A DNA stretch of 64,000 nucleotides from Pempheris klunzingeri (lineage: Eukaryota > Chordata > Actinopteri > Acropomatiformes > Pempheridae), in the NCBI RefSeq assembly GCF_042242105.1, contig NC_092030.1:132501-196500 (forward strand). Reading direction: 5' to 3'. The stretch's first letter is position 1; each line of letters begins with the position of its first letter. Position numbers and translations under genes: made by a program. Shown piece by piece: positions 62,588-64,000 of the stretch. The notes under the pieces were generated by a model that saw nothing but the letters and a program-made list of their open reading frames with translations, did no database searches and had not been told where the DNA came from.

Positions 62588-64000
62588 GACACTTTTTATA
62601 GACTGATACCGACCAATCAGAGGACGCTTCTTTATACAGACTGATACCGACCAATCAGAGGACGCTTCTTTACACAGACTGATACCGACCAATCAGAGGA
62701 CGCTTCTTTATACAGACTGATACCGACCAATCAGAGGACGCTTCTTTATACAGACTGATACCGACCAATCAGAGGACGCTTCTTTATACAGACTGATACC
62801 GACCAATCAGAGGACGCTTCTTTACACAGACTGATACCGACCAATCAGAGGACGCTTCTTTACAGACTGATACCGACCAATCAGAGGACGCTTCTTTATA
62901 CAGACTGATACCGACCAATCAGAGGACGCTTCTTTACACAGACTGATACCGACCAATCAGAGGACGCTTCTTTATACAGACTGATACCGACCAATCAGAG
63001 GACGCTTCTTTACAGACTGATACCGACCAATCAGAGGACGCTTCTTTACACAGACTGATACCGACCAATCAGAGGACGCTTCTTTATAGACTGATACCGA
63101 CCAATCAGAGGACGCTTCTTTACACAGACTGATACTGACCAATCAGAGGACGCTTCTTTATAGACTGATACCGACCAATCAGAGGACGCTTCTTTACACA
63201 GACTGATACCGACCAATCAGAGGACGCTTCTTTATAGACTGATACCGACCAATCAGAGGACGCTTCTTTACACAGACTGATACCGACCAATCAGAGGACG
63301 CTTCTTTATAGACTGATACCGACCAATCAGAGGACGCTTCTTTACACAGACTGATACCGACCAATCAGAGGACGCTTCTTTACACAGACTGATACCGACC
63401 AATCAGAGGACGCTTCTTTACACAGACTGATACCGACCAATCAGAGGACGCTTCTTTACACAGACTGATACCGACCAATCAGAGGACGCTTCTTTACACA
63501 GACTGATACCGACCAATCAGAGGACGCTTCTTTATAGACTGATACCGACCAATCAGAGGACGCTTCTTTACACAGACTGATACCGACCAATCAGAGGACG
63601 CTTCTTTACAGACTGATACCGACCAATCAGAGGACGCTTCTTTACAGACTGATACCGACCAATCAGAGGACGCTTCTTTATAGACTGATACCGACCAATC
63701 AGAGGACGCTTCTTTATACAGACTGATACCGACCAATCAGAGGACGCTTCTTTATAGACTGATACCGACCAATCAGAGGACGCTTCTTTATACAGACTGA
63801 TACCGACCAATCAGAAGACGCTTCTTTATAGACTGATACCGACCAATCAGAGGACGCTTCTTTATACAGACTGATACCGACCAATCAGAGGACGCTTCTT
63901 TATAGACTGATACCGACCAATCAGAGGACGCTTCTTTATACAGACTAATACCGACCAATCAGAGGACGCTTCTTTACAGACTGATACCGACCAATCAGAG
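62588..64000. repeat. 36/38-bp minisatellite with a CCAAT box in every unit
   Basis: Roughly 37 units of GACTGATACCGACCAATCAG plus AGGACGCTTCTTTA and a joint of TACA, CACA, TA or CA, which gives 38- and 36-bp versions. Units are almost free of substitutions. The array continues past the window end, so its size is unknown. Confidence 0.96.

Noticed and set aside
62588-64000. CRISPR-like appearance of regular 36/38-bp units
   Set aside because: Units are wholly repetitive with no unique spacers, in a vertebrate genome. It is an ordinary minisatellite.

Overview
The window is vertebrate and almost certainly from a spiny-rayed teleost fish. It holds multi-exon genes with GT-AG introns, CpG-rich promoters and AATAAA poly(A) signals. 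It is very dense in (GT)n microsatellites and minisatellites, and carries typical fish non-autonomous DNA-transposon relics. I rebuilt exons by eye from protein families and splice phase. Each complete gene given below sums to a whole number of codons.

Layout on the + strand: nfkbil1 3' end (1-570); a V-ATPase V0 subunit a gene, best matched to a3/tcirg1 (about 1.3-11.8 kb); the sugar-transporter-like slc35e4 (12.7-16 kb); a short smoothelin (18.8-22.3 kb); the inositol 5-phosphatase inpp5j (25.8-31.5 kb); a mat2a-type S-adenosylmethionine synthetase (32.5-38.9 kb). A saposin/surfactant-protein-B-like gene follows on the - strand (39.2-42.8 kb, 5' exons not found). After about 8 kb of repeat-rich DNA comes a myeloid peroxidase gene (50.9-57.6 kb). 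The last 6.4 kb holds transposon relics and three large minisatellites, one running off the window end. slc35e4, smtn and inpp5j are close neighbours on human chromosome 22, and MAT2A and SFTPB on human chromosome 2, so two ancestral blocks meet here.

The most unusual object is the peroxidase. Its reading frame continues, through two phase-1 introns, into twelve uninterrupted Gly-X-Y triplets and a complete C1q domain. The result is a predicted 906-residue secreted haem peroxidase with a collagen stalk and C1q head, a possible self-trimerising, pattern-binding peroxidase.

Other notable points: four tandem 58-bp copies of a splice acceptor plus exon start in inpp5j; a 26-glycine tract encoded by a GGA microsatellite in smoothelin; a hairpin matching the METTL16 substrate in the mat2a-like 3' UTR; and an array of some 37 consensus CCAAT boxes at the right edge.
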